The notes under the pieces are model-generated. The model saw only the letters and a program-made list of their open reading frames with translations. It was not told the origin of the DNA and ran no database searches. Positions 12,471 through 23,539 of a DNA stretch of 63,280 bases are shown piece by piece. Source of the stretch: Welwitschia mirabilis (Eukaryota > Gnetophyta > Gnetopsida > Welwitschiales); NCBI GenBank assembly GCA_051453625.1, contig JBOZIK010000001.1, positions 45,360,099 through 45,423,378 on the forward strand, written 5' to 3'. The stretch's first letter is position 1, and the number at the start of each line of letters is the position of its first letter. The position numbers and the translations under genes are program-made.

Positions 12471-12849
12471 ATGTGTCCTCTTTCCCATATTTCTTTAGAG
12501 GGATCTACTTGGTTGAATCAAACTAATAGATATTTAAGTCAATGAGTTGTTACCAAGCTTTCTGAGTTATTTTCTTAAGTAGAACTCCCCATGATCAAGG
12601 GTCTAATCTTTAGATTTGTAATTGATCAAATCACACTAGGGCTGACCTCCTTCTTGTAGTTTCTTTAAAATTCTATATGCTCTAGTGAGGATGCAATCTT
12701 TTAGTTTTTGAATTCCCCAATCCCCTGATTCTCTTGGATAGGTAATACTCTTCCATTTACAGAGATAAATTCAGTGATGATTCTTTCCTCTTGATTAAAC
12801 ACATTCCTTTAAGATCATGTTGATTTTTTAGATCATATTTCTTGAGGGG

Positions 12850-14400
12850 GCCATAACAGAAAATATGTACTAGAAAGAGGAAATTAAGTAAGAATTTGTG
12901 AGAATGATTTTAGCTTTGGATTAGAGAAAGTTATTTTACCATGAATTGCATTGACTTTAGATGGATTCCAAGATGTAATTCCAGATATTAATCTTGTGCC
13001 AATTTCGAAGAGGAATACCTAGGTATATATATCTTAGAGGTATCCTAATTTTGCACTCAGGATTCAAGCGATTTCATCCCCTCTGATACTTTTTCTATTC
13101 AAAGTGTGGATTCTTGATTTATTCTAGTTGGTATGAAGCCCTGTTGACGCTACAAAGNNNNNNNNNNNNNNNNNNNNNNNNNNNNNNNNNNNNNNNNNNN
13201 NNNNNNNNNNNNNNNNNNNNNNNNNNNNNNNNNNNNNNNNNNNNNNNNNNNNNNNNNNNNNNNNNNNNNNNNNNNNNNNNNNNNNNNNNNNNNNNNNNNN
13301 NNNNNNNNNNNNNNNNNNNNNNNNNNNNNNNNNNNNNNNNNNNNNNNNNNNNNNNNNNNNNNNNNNNNNNNNNNNNNNNNNNNNNNNNNNNNNNNNNNNN
13401 NNNNNNNNNNNNNNNNNNNNNNNNNNNNNNNNNNNNNNNNNNNNNNNNNNNNNNNNNNNNNNNNNNNNNNNNNNNNNNNNNNNNNNNNNNNNNNNNNNNN
13501 NNNNNNNNNNNNNNNNNNNNNNNNNNNNNNNNNNNNNNNNNNNNNNNNNNNNNNNNNNNNNNNNNNNNNNNNNNNNNNNNNNNNNNNNNNNNNNNNNNNN
13601 NNNNNNNNNNNNNNNNNNNNNNNGTTGAGAAAGGTTTGACCTCTAATTCTAATTCCTGTAACTCCATTCCTTCTTAGGAAAACTTGTAACATATTCATCA
13701 CAAAAATGAAAAGGTATGGGGATAGGGTGTCCTCTTGTTTCAATCCTCTACCTACTGAAAGGAAATTTGATTTATGGTTATTAATCTCCACACTAAATTT
13801 TGCTAAAGCCTGTATGTCTAGCCAAAGATTAATAATATCTTAAGAAAAACTTATTTACCTAAGGATACATCCTAATGCTTATCAACTAACTGAGTTATAA
13901 CCTTTAGTGATATCCAATTTAGCAATAAGAAGAGGAAATTTGTATTTTTTAATAAAGTGAATAATCTCATGAGTCAAGAGGATTTGGTCTTGGATATACC
14001 TGGATCGGATGAAGCCAACTTGGTTCTTTGAAATCACATTAGGAAGTAGGGGGTGATACAGCCAACCATGATTTTCGCAAAAATTCTATAAGTAATATTA
14101 CAAACACCTAGAGGCTTGAAATTCTATGGTTTACTAGCATTCCTATTTTTTTAGGTATAAGTACCACTCTATTTCTGTTTATTTCCTTAGGAATCTGCCT
14201 ATTATGGAAGAATTTTTGCATCACATCATTAAGGTTATCCCCTAAAATGGAGAAGTGGGATTTAAAAAGTTCAATTAGCCATTCATTAGGGATAGGAACT
14301 CGGTTATTCTTCGTGGATCTAATAGTAGATAAGACCTCCTCTCTACTTAGAGCTTTAATCAACATAGAATTATCTTCAGTTGAGATTTTCTTATTTTCTG
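12850..14400 (-). pseudogene. LINE ORF2 reverse transcriptase remnant
   Basis: Three conserved parts are visible. Near 14365-14140: E-E-V-L-S-T-I-R-S-T-K-N-N-R then F-F-H-N-R-Q-I-P and V-V-L-I-P-K-K, the entry region of plant L1 RTs. Near 13730: G-L-K-Q-E-D-T-L-S-P-Y-L-F-I, equivalent to the family's G-L-R-Q-G-D-P-L-S-P. Near 13020: Y-L-G-I-P-L. The catalytic F/YADD box falls in the 13158-13623 gap. G-to-E and P-to-T changes in the substrate-binding motif and many stops show it is inactive. Confidence 0.8.
13158..13623. other. Assembly gap (466 N) in the LINE RT
   Basis: Flanks belong to the same LINE in the same order and strand. The missing part should hold the RT catalytic aspartates. Confidence 0.9.
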
Positions 14401-14869
14401 GAATAAGGCCAGGAGCGATATCGTCCCATTTCTAGATTCTCTTAAGATGGACCTACAATTCCTTAGCTATATGCTTTTAATTTTTTATGGTTTAAGGTCA
14501 AATGGATAATCTTCTGATCTTGTTATCTAATCTATGCTGGTTGGCTTGTTGGAAGAAGAATCTGTATGTTTATCACTCTTTTTTAGCCATTTGATCCTTC
14601 AGTGTTCTCTCTAGTAGTGTTCTTTATCAGCATTTATTTCTTAGAGATCTATTAGGCACTGATATTCTTTGTTTTGTAGACTATCCTAGTTACCTCCTTC
14701 TTCTACTCAGTTTGGATTCTTTTAATTCCCTCCTCAAGCTTGATTTTTGATTTAAACCTCTCTTTATATTTCCTTCTCCAATCTCTAAATTGAGACTTTA
14801 GGGTATTGAGGCTCCTGTATAGAAATGTTATGCATTGAGTCCCATCATACTGTGTCCATATTTTTTTCA

Positions 14870-15570
14870 ATAGCATTCTAGTTTCTATTCAATTAATCTG
14901 ATACTATTCCATATGAAATGGAGTTTGGGTGAAATTGCCTCTACTTTACAAGCTTCAAATGGAAGTTTAGCTAGATCCTTTCCAGCCAGAACTCTGTCAA
15001 TCTTGGATATTATCAGATCTTTACCTGCTCTTCTACTCAACCCTGTATACTTACACCCAGTAATAGGAATGTCTATGAGAAAGTGTCTTACCAAAAAATC
15101 TTTTAGTATTGAGGAACCTTTGGAATTCTAGCTATCACACCCTAATTTTTCCCAGCGTTGAAGACATTAATTAAAATCACCTAGGATGAGCAATTTAGAT
15201 TTATCTATTACTATCCTCTAAGCTTCTTTTAAGATAGAAGCCTTATCTTGATTATTTTGGGGACTATAAAGATTTGTGCCAGTCCAACCCTCTTTTTTAA
15301 GGAGAATCGTGATGTGGTTCTTGTTACTATGAATTAGATCTACCTCTCTTTTGATAGAGATAGTAAGATCATCAAAGTTTTCTTGAGATGCAATAGTGAA
15401 GAAATTCCATTACTACATAAATTCATTTTTCCCATATCATTTTCGATCTTCATTTCCTATAAGAAAACTAGATCGATCTTCAATTAATTGATCATGTTTT
15501 GTAGGGTCTTTTTCTTATAGGAGGATCCTAATCCCTTGTAATTCTATGTGAGACAATTCATTGGGGGGTT
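14870..15570 (-). pseudogene. LINE ORF2 endonuclease remnant
   Basis: At the high-coordinate end the minus strand reads N-C-L-T, a stop, then N-Y-K-G-L-G-S followed by K-I-D-L-V-F-L, equivalent to the N-x-R-G-L-G and V-x-F-L-Q-E-T motifs that open AP-type LINE endonucleases. Near 15094-14885 it reads F-L-I-D-I-P-I-T-G-C-K-Y-T then I-S-K-I-D-R-V-L, matching the L-x-D-L-P-x-x-G-x-x-F-T-W and K-L-D-R motifs near the domain end. Frames are broken, so target nicking is lost. Confidence 0.75.
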
Positions 15571-15664
15571 TTTTCCATCCTTTTTTGGGTGCTTTACCTT
15601 TCTTTAGGATATCCTTAATGATGGATTGGAAACTATTTGCAATGTTTTCTATTGTTTCTCATTC

Positions 15665-16420
15665 TCAGAGAATTCTATTGCTAGGCCTTTCCTTTGTTTG
15701 AGTTTCCACTTTATTAGGTTCATCATCATTTAGAGGTTGTTGGGTGTCTTTCTCTTCTACAAGAGGTTGAAAGGAATAATTCTCTAGTTCTTGTACTTTT
15801 TTTGTTGCTATCCTTGATTTCCTTGGAAAAAATAGTAGTACTTTTTTTCGTTTATTTCTTTCTTTGCTTATGTTAGTATGTGTTCTGATTGTAATCAATT
15901 TTCCCACAAAACATATAAGCTTTCTTTAGCTTTTCTTCAATATTAATCAATTGTTTTTTACATCTCTTAGATGACCCAATCTTCCACAATGTAAGCATTT
16001 CTTTTCAAAAGGATCACATCTTCCAGAGAGATATCCTAATTTTTCATGGACTGTGTAAGAAATAGGAAGATTCTTATAAGTGATGTCAAGCTCACAAATA
16101 CCCCATTTAGATCTAAATTTTACAGATTGGATCTCCTTAATATCCTATAAGCTTATCCAAATATAAAATCTAGCTAACACTAGTCTTGTCTGTTTAATAG
16201 TGATCCTGTCGAGTTTGATGAGTTTGTTAAACTGAGTTGTCATTTTCCTTAAACTCCAATGGGAACTTATGGATTCATATCCAAATCGGTATCCTCTTAA
16301 ATAAATTCGGGTCTAATTTCATGCCCAACATCCATTTGGCTAGGGTAAGACCTTGAACCCCAAAAAACTAAGGTCCTCTTGCAATTATTTCACCCTGACA
16401 TCCTTAAAGTTAATTTTTCA
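15665..16420 (-). pseudogene. LINE ORF1 remnant (DUF4283 and CCHC knuckle)
   Basis: Minus-strand reading from about 16400 gives L-A-K-W-M-L-G-M-K-L-D-P then R-I-P-I-W-I and H-K-F-P-L-E-F, the DUF4283 core of plant LINE ORF1. Near 16020-15960 is K-C-L-H-C-G-R-L-G-H-L-R-D, the knuckle that follows it. An 80-codon open linker (15907-15665), rich in Lys, Glu and Gln, continues to the endonuclease. ORF1 proteins bind element RNA. Stops and frameshifts make this copy dead. Confidence 0.7.
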
Positions 16421-16719
16421 CTTATCAATGCAAATTTGCTGTCTTAAGTTAAATTGATTTATTGATCTTGAAGAAGTAAAATTTCTTGTCATAAGATTTG
16501 GAGTCATGGGATTTCATCCGTAAATAACCTGAAGTGATGTTTTTCCTTCTACTTCTATAAATGGAATTGTTAAAATTCAATTCAACTTGAGCAATCTTCT
16601 CTTTCTATTGCTTTGGATTCCATTTGCTTAAATACCTGAAAATATTTTCTGCTTTTATTTATTACTTTAGCTTCTTCCTCAATTTGAGGATGGAATGCTA
16701 AAGAAAAAATCAAACTGGC

Positions 16720-17010
16720 TCCCTTGAGCTTTAAAATACTTCTCCAAAATGAGATATAAATCTAACACAATCGTTAGAAACAACGTTGTTTGACACTTTA
16801 TGGAGCCTTACTACTTTAAAGAATAATCTAGCTACATAAACTTCATCTTCATTCTTACTACATGGTACAAAATGTGATGTCTTAGAAAATCTATAATGAC
16901 TAAAATGGTATAAACCCCTTTCTTAGTTTTAAGAATCTTAAGTATTAAATCCATGCTAATGCCATTCTATGGTTTAAATGGGATAGTCAATAGCTGATGT
17001 ATATCTTATT
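16720..17010 (-). pseudogene. Ty3/gypsy chromovirus-type integrase fragment
   Basis: With one stop, the minus strand reads I-P-F-K-P then G-I-S-M-D-L-I and T-K-K-G-V-Y-T-I-L-V-I-I-D. A shifted frame continues F-V-P-C-S-K-N-E-D-E-V-Y-V-A-R-L-F-F and V-R-L-H-K-V, then V-R-F-I-S-H-F. This is the integrase core of chromoviruses, a different lineage from elements A-E. No LTR or other domain was seen with it, so it is an orphan scrap between the LINE and element C. Confidence 0.65.
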
Positions 17011-18100
17011 AATTCTTTTCTTCTTTTTCCCTTTGATATATTAATGAACATAAAGATTTATGCATTCAAGTTGATGTTTTTATGATTTTTATGATTAATA
17101 CATGTGACTTTCGTATTGATAACTAGATGTTTTTTTAATAAATTTATTATTAGTTAGTAGTATATGCATTATTATGATTTTTGTATGTATAAGATATCAT
17201 TTGGTAAACACATGCTAGAGAAAAACAAATGCCTAAAAGGTAGGAACCACTTTTCTTGATACTGCTACTTCTAAGAAGCCAAAATAGGAACTATGAAGGA
17301 GGAAGTTAGAAGATAAGAATAAAAGAGAAAAGGGAAAGGTAGTAATAGATCTTTGGTAAAACGAAAGAGGATGAAAATCCTAAGCTAAATATTAAAAAGT
17401 GAAGATGCTCCAGTGTATTATAGATGGAGTAGCATGTGTCTTGCAAGCTCCAGTGTAATCTTAAAAGGGGAATACTATCATTGGTACATTCTGTAATAGT
17501 TTTATCTTTTTCATTAAGATAAGATGTAAGCTAAAAGGCTATTTATTTATAATGGTATTACATGTTAAAAAGTACTATAAGTAGTGATACTACTTAAAAA
17601 AGTAGTATTTTTACTTTCTTGCACTTGTATCCAAAGTTGGGTGGATACTTAAGATATAGAAATGCTTAGAAATACGTATTGTTTAGATTTATTCTATTAA
17701 TACTTTTTTAATAATAACTTCACACTATTTCCCTGTATATAACTAGTAAAACACTATACTATTCTAAGAAGTGATTTTGAGAGGTTTTGAAGTCACTAGA
17801 TTTTATAAGGTAGTTACTTTCAATAATCAAAGAAATAAGCTAATAAAAATTTCATAAGTTGTTAATAAGCAAGTTATCAACTTAAAATTTTCAAGTTGAT
17901 CATTTTCAAAAAGTAATCTTATAAACATAATTTGAACCAAGTTAGTTGAGAATTTAATCATCTTATTTAGTTATTTAAGTGAACCTTTATTATTTGTTAA
18001 ATGATATGAGCTTACTTTATGTTAATAGCCACATTGTTTTTTGTATTTTCCATCATAATTTATATTGCTTTGCATTAAGTTTTTTAATAATAAGCTTTCA
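17011..18100. other. Unassigned AT-rich stretch left of element C
   Basis: No coding region is supported. The right end (about 18090-18125) resembles the LTR-end and primer-site area of elements A and B in layout (ttca, then tttttgactcttgaacaaggg), so this stretch could be the 5' LTR of element C, but its body does not align by eye with the LTRs of A or B. Confidence 0.3.
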
Positions 18101-18349
18101 TAATTTTTGACTCTTGAACAAGGGCCTTTTTAATGTTTACTAACCAAGATAATGAATCCTATAATTTAGAGAGATAGTCAAGAAAAATGGAGAAATAAGA
18201 AAGAGAGTTTTGTCAAAAGCCCTAAGAAATATAACTTGAAGGAACAAAAAGAGAAGTAGAAGAGAATAGTAAGAAAAGTATCAATACTAAAAGCAGAAGG
18301 TGGTTTGTTTATTTCTAAGCACATTAGTCTATTAGAGGAAGTTGCAAAA

Positions 18350-18480
18350 AAGGTAACTAATAGTATGATTGAAAAATTTGATAAACTAGATGTACATCAT
18401 TTAAAAAGCAATGAAGGACATATTTGTGAACATTGTAATGAATATGATCAGAATGGAACTGACTACCCTGAGTTGTAAGA
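18350..18480 (+). pseudogene. Element C gag, zinc-knuckle remnant
   Basis: The plus strand reads G-H-I-C-E-H-C-N-E-Y-D then T-D-Y-P-E-L, aligned with the element A knuckle C-E-Y-C-T-K-E-N-H-H-P-I-E-C-P. The first two cysteines remain; the histidine and last cysteine are replaced (last Cys to Tyr). Frames before and after are broken. Confidence 0.5.
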
Positions 18481-19069
18481 AGTTTTTTTGGTGACTAGAT
18501 ATTACTAAGTTAGATCTAAATTTTGGAAACTAATCTCAAACTACATGAAATTGATATCCATATCAAAGTAAGAAATGGTAGAACAAAATAAAAAAATCAT
18601 GTAAAAGTATGTCACCTTTAAGAGATAGCAACAAACAAGGTATTATAAAAATTTAAAAAATAAAGATCATGATAAAAGAAAAGAAACACAAGAAGTCAAG
18701 AAGAAGGTAGGGAAAATTCCTACTCAACTATAAACTAATCCTAGATAATCGAGTAGTAAGGCTATAACTATAAGATCTAGAAAACCCAAATTAATTGATT
18801 AGAAACCTTGGAAGATAATGACAACTCATCACTTTGGTGATAATAATAGCATAAAAACAATCTAAAAATTTAGCCTCTCTAATGGAAAGTGAGTGGCTAA
18901 GCATCCTAAGATTAAAAATGATATTACATATCTAGAAAAATATTCAGTAGAATTACCAATCATAAAACTACTAAATGATGTACCCATTTATTAAAGATAG
19001 ACAAAGAGCCTGTATTTGAAATCTAAAACCTCTAAGAAGAAGAAACAAATTAAAATGGCAAAAATGGAC

Positions 19070-19345
19070 CAAGTCTTTTAGACTTCTATACAAGTTCTTC
19101 AAAATAAACAATATGAAAAATATAGCAAACCTAGATTACTAATGACTATAAAAAGGATTTACAATAAATTTAAATTAAAAGCTCTAGTTGATTTAAGAGC
19201 AAGTCTTAATGTTATGCCATATGAAATGCATGAAGAATTAGAAAATCTAGAATTATCACCCTCTCATGGAAACATATATTTGGTAGATGGTTTTGTAGTA
19301 GTATTTAAAGGAATTCTCAAAGATATATCAATTTGAATCCAAGTG
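19070..19345 (+). pseudogene. Element C retropepsin remnant
   Basis: An open stretch from 19142 reads F-K-L-K-A-L-V-D-L-R-A-S-L-N-V-M-P and Y-L-V-D-G-F-V-V-V-F-K-G. The active-site motif D-L-G-A-S is seen as D-L-R-A-S (Gly to Arg), which should abolish activity. It aligns with the protease regions of A (near 23600) and B (near 61250). Confidence 0.65.
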
Positions 19346-19799
19346 TTTATTTATCTAATGGAAAAGCAAGAAGATACCTATGAAGTCATTTTTAGAAAGA
19401 TAACAGATGATCACCGGAGATGTAACTATTTATTCTAGGAAAGGGGTTATGAAAATTAGTCTAGAAGAATTTAAACAAGTAATTAAATAATTTAAAGCTC
19501 TAGTATTAGAAGATATGATATCTACCATGGAATCTAGGATCAACTTTATCTTAAGTCAAGAAGCTCATATGATTCTAAAATAGCAGAATTGGAAAAAGTA
19601 CAAAGGATAAAGCCTAACACCTTAAGATATCAAAAAGCCAAGTCTTAAGGAAGGATTACAGTATATGGATGTAGCCTCAAATAAACCTATGATTATTAAT
19701 AGTAATTTAACTTATTCTTAGAAAAAGACTCTTTAAAAAAATATTAGTAAAAAGAAAAGAAGCCTTTGCTTAGAATCACATTGATATTAAAAGAATAGA

Positions 19800-20851
19800 T
19801 CTAGTAAAATATTAGCACAAGATTTATTTGGATACTTCCATTAAATTAAGATGACATCCTAAAGTAAGGTGCAATACACATATGAAGGAAGTAATGAAAA
19901 TAAAAAATTTTCAAAATCTTATGGATTTTCATCTATCTATATTGGACTTAGAGTAAGTAAGTTCTTTTAATAGTGCCAAATAAAGAAAATAAATGGAGAG
20001 TATGTATAGATTTTTGAATGTTAAAAATAGTAACTTATAAAGATAATTTTCTTCTACCTTTTATAGATCAAGCCTTAGAAAGAATATTTGGGCATTAAAA
20101 TTATCTTTTTTGATACATACAGTGGATATAACTAAGTCTTAATAGCTCTAAAGGATTAAAATAAACTAAGTTTTACATGTTGTTAAACCAATTATGATTA
20201 TAAAGTATTACCATTTGGATTGTGTAATGTTCTCATCACATTTCAAAATTTAGTGAAGAATATGTGTTAAGATATGATAGGAAGATTAGTGGGGATGTTA
20301 ATGGATGATGTTTCAACATTTAGGAATAGTTTTAAGAAATTATTAGAGAGATTAGAAAAGGTTTTAAAGAGATGTAAAGAGAAAAATCTGAAAACTAGTT
20401 GGTCTAAAAGTTATCTCATGGTCAGTGAGGTTCTCGTCCTAGGCACAAAATTTTCCAAAGAGGGATTGAGACTGATGAATGAAAAGTTAGAGCTATATAG
20501 GATATAATATAATTAACAAGGTTTAAAGAATTAAGATCTTTCCTTGAATACATAGAATATCATGGGATATTCATAGCTAATTTTAGTAAAACTACTAAAT
20601 TCCTAGTAATCTTCTACAAAATAATGTTGAATATACTTGAACTGATGAATGTCAAAATGTTTTCTAAACATTAAAAGATAAAATACCAATGGCATCTATA
20701 CTATAAGAGCTTGATTGGATAAGGCCTTTTCATATAATGACTAATGCATCCAACCATGCTATGGGAGTTGTCTTAGAAAAAATATAATGAAAATAAACTT
20801 TATACTATCACTTATGTTAGCAATAATTTTAAGGTTGTAAGGACTAAAAAA
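19800..20851 (+). pseudogene. Element C reverse transcriptase and N-part of RNase H
   Basis: The RT ORF at 20274-20504 reads M-L-M-D-D-V-S-T-F-R, the (F/Y)xDD catalytic motif as L-M-D-D, then K-K-L-L-E-R-L-E-K-V-L and K-N-L-K. Further on, T-N-A-S-N-H-A-M-G matches the first Asp region of RNase H (here Asn) and Y-T-I-T-Y-V-S-N-N-F-K-V-V the following strand. The reading stops at the 5' LTR of element A and resumes past its 3' LTR at 41637. Confidence 0.7.
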
Positions 20852-21732
20852 TGAATGTGTATTTATGTTATGTTCTTATACCATCAATGAATAATATGTT
20901 AAAATGTTAGCAAATATTGTGACATCATTATAATATATTATGAGTTGTTATTATAAGCTAACTTTAATGTAGATCAATTAAGTGGAGGTATACTACAAAA
21001 AGGAAAAGTAGTTATTACTACTAGATAGGCGGTGCAAAAGAAGGAACAACAAAATTTCTACCACTATGCTTATAATTAGGAGCATTGGAAGAGGTTGGAG
21101 GATCTTTTTGAAAGTCTTGAAGGAGAGCTAAAAAGCATGTCTCAAGTAAAGAGATCATTGTGGAAAGACTATAAAGTGGCATCTTAGGCTCTAGTGCTTG
21201 TTGTGAAAACACAGGAGAGAGCTAATCAATATATTTTATTGATAAGTAATACAATCTATGTTATTGTAAAAATAATCTTATGTTGCTGAAGTGTGTAATT
21301 TGAAAACTTTTCATGCTATCTATTCTTGCTCTTAATATTGATAGTAGCTAGAGTTAATATCAAGATAGTATGCTAGTTAGGAATAATTGGTGTAGGTAAT
21401 TTGAGTAGATTTTCTTTGTTCTAGTTCTTTCATTTCCCCATATTCTATAAATTGTTATCTATAAGTAGGATTATATCAAAACACCTTTTTACCAAGAATA
21501 GTCATTCTTGGTAAAGTATGTGTCCTGATCAAAAGTCTTTATTTTGAGTCAAAAGTAGAAATAAAAGAAATCTCTATATAAAAATTATTAATGATCAAAG
21601 TTTATGTGTAGATGTAGCAATATAGTTGTATGTTTTTCCAACATGTTGTTAATATAACAGTTTGTTTTTAAGAATTTCATTGAAACTAGTTAACTATTTT
21701 ATAGGATTTTTAGTCAAATTTTAGCCTTGTCA
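20852..21732 (+). repeat. Element A 5' LTR
   Basis: It starts TGAATGTG and ends TTGTCA, 881 bp. It aligns along its length with 40328-41636 and, reversed, with 45872-46746 of element B. It is followed by ttttggttctagaagg, the presumed primer-binding area (element B has ttttggcatttgaagg at the same point). Confidence 0.85.
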
Positions 21733-21805
21733 TTTTGGTTCTAGAAGGAGAGCACTTATAGCCTTTTTTCAGAAGAAAAAAAGACGTTTTTGATAAAATA
21801 CAACG

Positions 21806-23478
21806 ATGGATAATGGAGGGATGAAAAGGGATAATATATCCAGAACCCTAAGAAGTACAAATTACATGAAGCAATTAGTGATACAACAATAACTGAATTG
21901 AGCCCTATGATTTGATAGAAGATATGGAAACACTTAAAAGAGGTTAAATAAAGTTACAACATAAGATAGAGCTATTGATATAAAACCAAAGAAAGAAAGA
22001 AAAAGCACAATAACTAAAGGGTTATATTGGGATGAATAAGAAGTAGTCGATTCTACTCCTTTATATATAGACTAGTATATGATTCATATACCTAACCCTA
22101 TAGATCTTATAGTCTTAGAGACCCCTGATAATATAAGAAACATAAATACAACTAATATCCCCACTTTTAAAGGTAGAAAAAATGAAGAACCTATGCTACA
22201 TTTAAATCTATTTGATTCTTTTTGTAACGCTAACTATTTAGAAACTAAATCATATTTCTTGAGACATTTTCCTCTTTTCTTAAAGCAATATACCAAGCTA
22301 TGGTTTCATAAATTTTCAAATTAAACTTTCAAAACCTAGAACTCTATAAGATTAGAATTCTTGAATAAATATCAACCTATTTGAGTCATTGAAGATTTGA
22401 GGGATCAAATTTTAAATGTTAAATGGAAAGAGCATGAGAAATTTGATCAATTCATGGCTAGGTATTAGATTTCATTAGCAAGATATCCAAATCATGGGAT
22501 AACCTTTAGATAACAAATGAGAGCCTTATTAAGAGGTCTTCAAAGTGATTCTTTGGATAAGTAAGATATTCTTCATCTAGGAAACACTAGAAATGGTAGA
22601 ACCTAAGAAATTAAAACCAATATAGATAAATTATATAGAATGAATTAAGGATGGTCTCAAAATGAAGAAAAATAAAATATAAAGGTTAATGAAATTATAG
22701 TGGAAAAAGAAAAAGAGACTAATCATGCAAGTATATTAGAAGAAACTAATAAAAGGATAGAGGCTCTAACAGATGGGATTAATAGATTAAAAGAAGAAGA
22801 AGAATTAGAAACCTGTGAATATTGTACCAAGGAGAATCATCATCCTATAGAATGTCCATGGATGATAGGCTTTGTAGAGTGGCTAGATATTAAAAGAATT
22901 AATTAGAATCCTAATAATGCTTCTTAAATCAAGAAGAAGCCATATTATAACTAGACAAGAAAATGAAAAGGTAAGAAATAAACACTAATGCAAAGATTTA
23001 TGTAATCAAAGAAATACGATTAATTTAGTAATTAGATAAATAAAGAAGGAGAATCTATTACCAACAACAACCAAGTAAAGGAAAAAAACCTAAAGAATAT
23101 TTTTTACCTACACAATGCTTGCCAAATCAAAAAGAAGCTAGTTGTAAAGATATTAGAACTAGATTAGGTAGAAGCCATCTTTCACCTTCTAGGGAAGGTA
23201 AGAAAACCAATGAGAATGAAAGCATCATTAAAAATAGTTTAATAGAAGGAGAGATAGATGACCCTTTACCATTTTCAATGAGGAGTAAGATAACAAAAAA
23301 TTTTCTAAAGAAAGGAGGAAAGGATGTAGAATACCTTATTAGAGCTCTAGAACATACCTCGGTCACCTCATCCTTAGTAAAAATGTTTAAAGACATCCCC
23401 TTATATTGGAAGAAAATGAAGAAATTGTGTAGTAATAAGGGAAGTAAGAAAATGAAGAAGAAAACTAATGATAAATAA
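21806..23478 (+). pseudogene. Element A gag remnant
   Basis: The start is placed at ATG 21806, because element B has an equivalent start with the same following residues (M-D-N-x-G-M). Open pieces lie at 22079-22324, 22700-22906 and 23119-23478. The knuckle near 22812 reads C-E-Y-C-T-K-E-N-H-H-P-I-E-C, a perfect CX2CX4HX4C. Before it is a Lys/Glu-rich, probably coiled-coil stretch. The later piece has D-D-P-L-P-F-S-M-R-S-K-I and Y-L-I-R-A-L-E, repeated in element B. Gag forms the particle and binds RNA; stops make this copy non-coding. Confidence 0.75.
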
Positions 23479-23539
23479 TCAATAAAAGAGATAACTAAAA
23501 GAATTTAGGTAACTTAGGCCTCTACTCAAGATTTACAAG

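Larger units (their letters stand above)
10538..16600 (-). mobile_element. Decayed L1-type LINE (non-LTR retrotransposon)
   Basis: Read on the minus strand, the order is ORF1 (DUF4283-like region and a CCHC knuckle), AP endonuclease, reverse transcriptase, then a zf-RVT-like cysteine/histidine motif, which is the standard plant L1 layout. The 3' end on the minus strand reads ...ctttttcaccaagaaaaaaaa (plus-strand T-run at about 10538-10548), typical of plant LINE tails with a short poly(A). The 5' end near 16.6 kb is approximate. All frames are broken by stops and the element carries a 466-N gap. Between the zf-RVT motif and the tail lie ~1.5 kb not explained by a normal LINE, including a J-domain-like remnant. 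Confidence 0.75.

Noticed and set aside
21021-21212. 63-codon minus-strand frame inside element A 5' LTR
   Set aside because: It lies within an LTR, and the equivalent place in the 3' LTR does not keep the frame.
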